From positions 19,771,410 through 19,835,409 of the forward strand of contig NW_022098026.1 in assembly GCF_002288925.2 (NCBI RefSeq): a stretch of 64,000 bases of DNA, given 5' to 3'. The position numbers and the translations under genes were made by a program. The DNA comes from Delphinapterus leucas (Eukaryota > Chordata > Mammalia > Artiodactyla > Monodontidae). This document shows positions 63,736-64,000 of this stretch, piece after piece (the stretch's first letter is position 1; each line of letters begins with the position of its first letter). The notes below the pieces were generated by a model. It was not told where the DNA came from. It saw only the letters and a list, made by a program, of their open reading frames with translations, and did not search any database.

Positions 63736-64000
63736 TACTCCTCGGTCTTCCCAGATTCTAGGATGCTGGCTGACATATGGCTCAAAAATTGCTGAACAAA
63801 TTAATACCACTGTCATACACATGCCTGGGTCTAAAAGTAGGTACCTCCAGTACTCTTTTACCCCAGATAGAGACTTCCATCAAACCAGAAGTCACTACCT
63901 GGGAGAAAGGAGGAGGGAGAAAGTGTAAGCAACTTATATTTGATTTTGAGCTCCTTTATTTCACGGATTCAGGTGTGGGGAAAGAGGACCGAGTCTTTGC

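Larger units (their letters stand above)
52411..64000. other. Intergenic region upstream of PCDH1, distal part
   Basis: No supported gene. It holds L2/MIR relics, CHR-1-like SINEs, an AT-rich L1-like stretch (53.68-54.11 kb), an orphan CpG island (56.09-56.40 kb), an L1 3' end with an AT microsatellite, an MLT1-like LTR and a 78-bp tandem duplication. In human the next gene on this side is DELE1, some 45 kb from PCDH1 by memory, so it would lie beyond the window. Confidence 0.65.

Noticed and set aside
1..64000. A novel multi-gene defence, biosynthetic or mobile system
   Set aside because: Only one well-known animal gene and common mammalian repeats are supported; nothing in the sequence points to a gene cluster.

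Overview
This is vertebrate nuclear DNA from a mammal, most likely a whale or dolphin. The window carries tRNA-Glu-derived SINEs of the CHR type. Three are young CHR-2-like copies with clean 13-16 bp target-site duplications, and there are older CHR-1-like copies and a cetartiodactyl-type L1 3' end. It also has many ancient MIR, L2 and MER5 relics, large introns and CpG islands. Nothing prokaryotic is present.

One protein-coding gene is clear: PCDH1 (protocadherin-1) on the minus strand, running from about 37.6 kb down to about 11.7 kb. All five coding exons could be placed to the base, with GT/AG boundaries and matching phases. They give two intact proteins. The short form (1060 aa) is made by reading through the internal donor of exon 3 to an intronic poly(A) site near 22.6 kb. 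The long form (1237 aa) splices exon 3 to exons 4 and 5 and gains the RRVTF phosphatase-docking tail. As far as I recall, both lengths equal those of the human isoforms. Seven cadherin repeats, one transmembrane helix and a delta-1 protocadherin tail are visible.

Layout: 1-10.8 kb is intergenic DNA downstream of PCDH1 (MIR/L2 relics and some enhancer-like AT-rich islets). 10.8-12.2 kb is a CpG island that straddles the distal PCDH1 poly(A) signal. 11.68-15.34 kb is the long 3' UTR with two Pumilio-type elements. 15.7-17.9, 18.1-23.2, 25.4-28.4 and 29.2-37.3 kb are introns 4 to 1. Intron 1 holds a second CpG island (about 35.0-36.2 kb) with a phase-compatible splice donor, a candidate alternative first exon. 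36.96-37.72 kb is the main GC-rich, TATA-less promoter. 37.7-64 kb is upstream intergenic DNA with no supported gene. It contains an orphan CpG island (about 56.1-56.4 kb), a nest of three L1 fragments inside one MER5A copy (49.46-52.41 kb), CHR SINEs, an MLT1-like LTR and a 78-bp tandem duplication near the right end.

I found no evidence for an undescribed multi-gene system. The most interesting signals are regulatory or structural: the alternative promoter of PCDH1, the CpG island at its 3' end, short degenerate tandem arrays in its introns and flanks, and one unidentified 240-bp-plus reading frame near 53 kb with a single stop.
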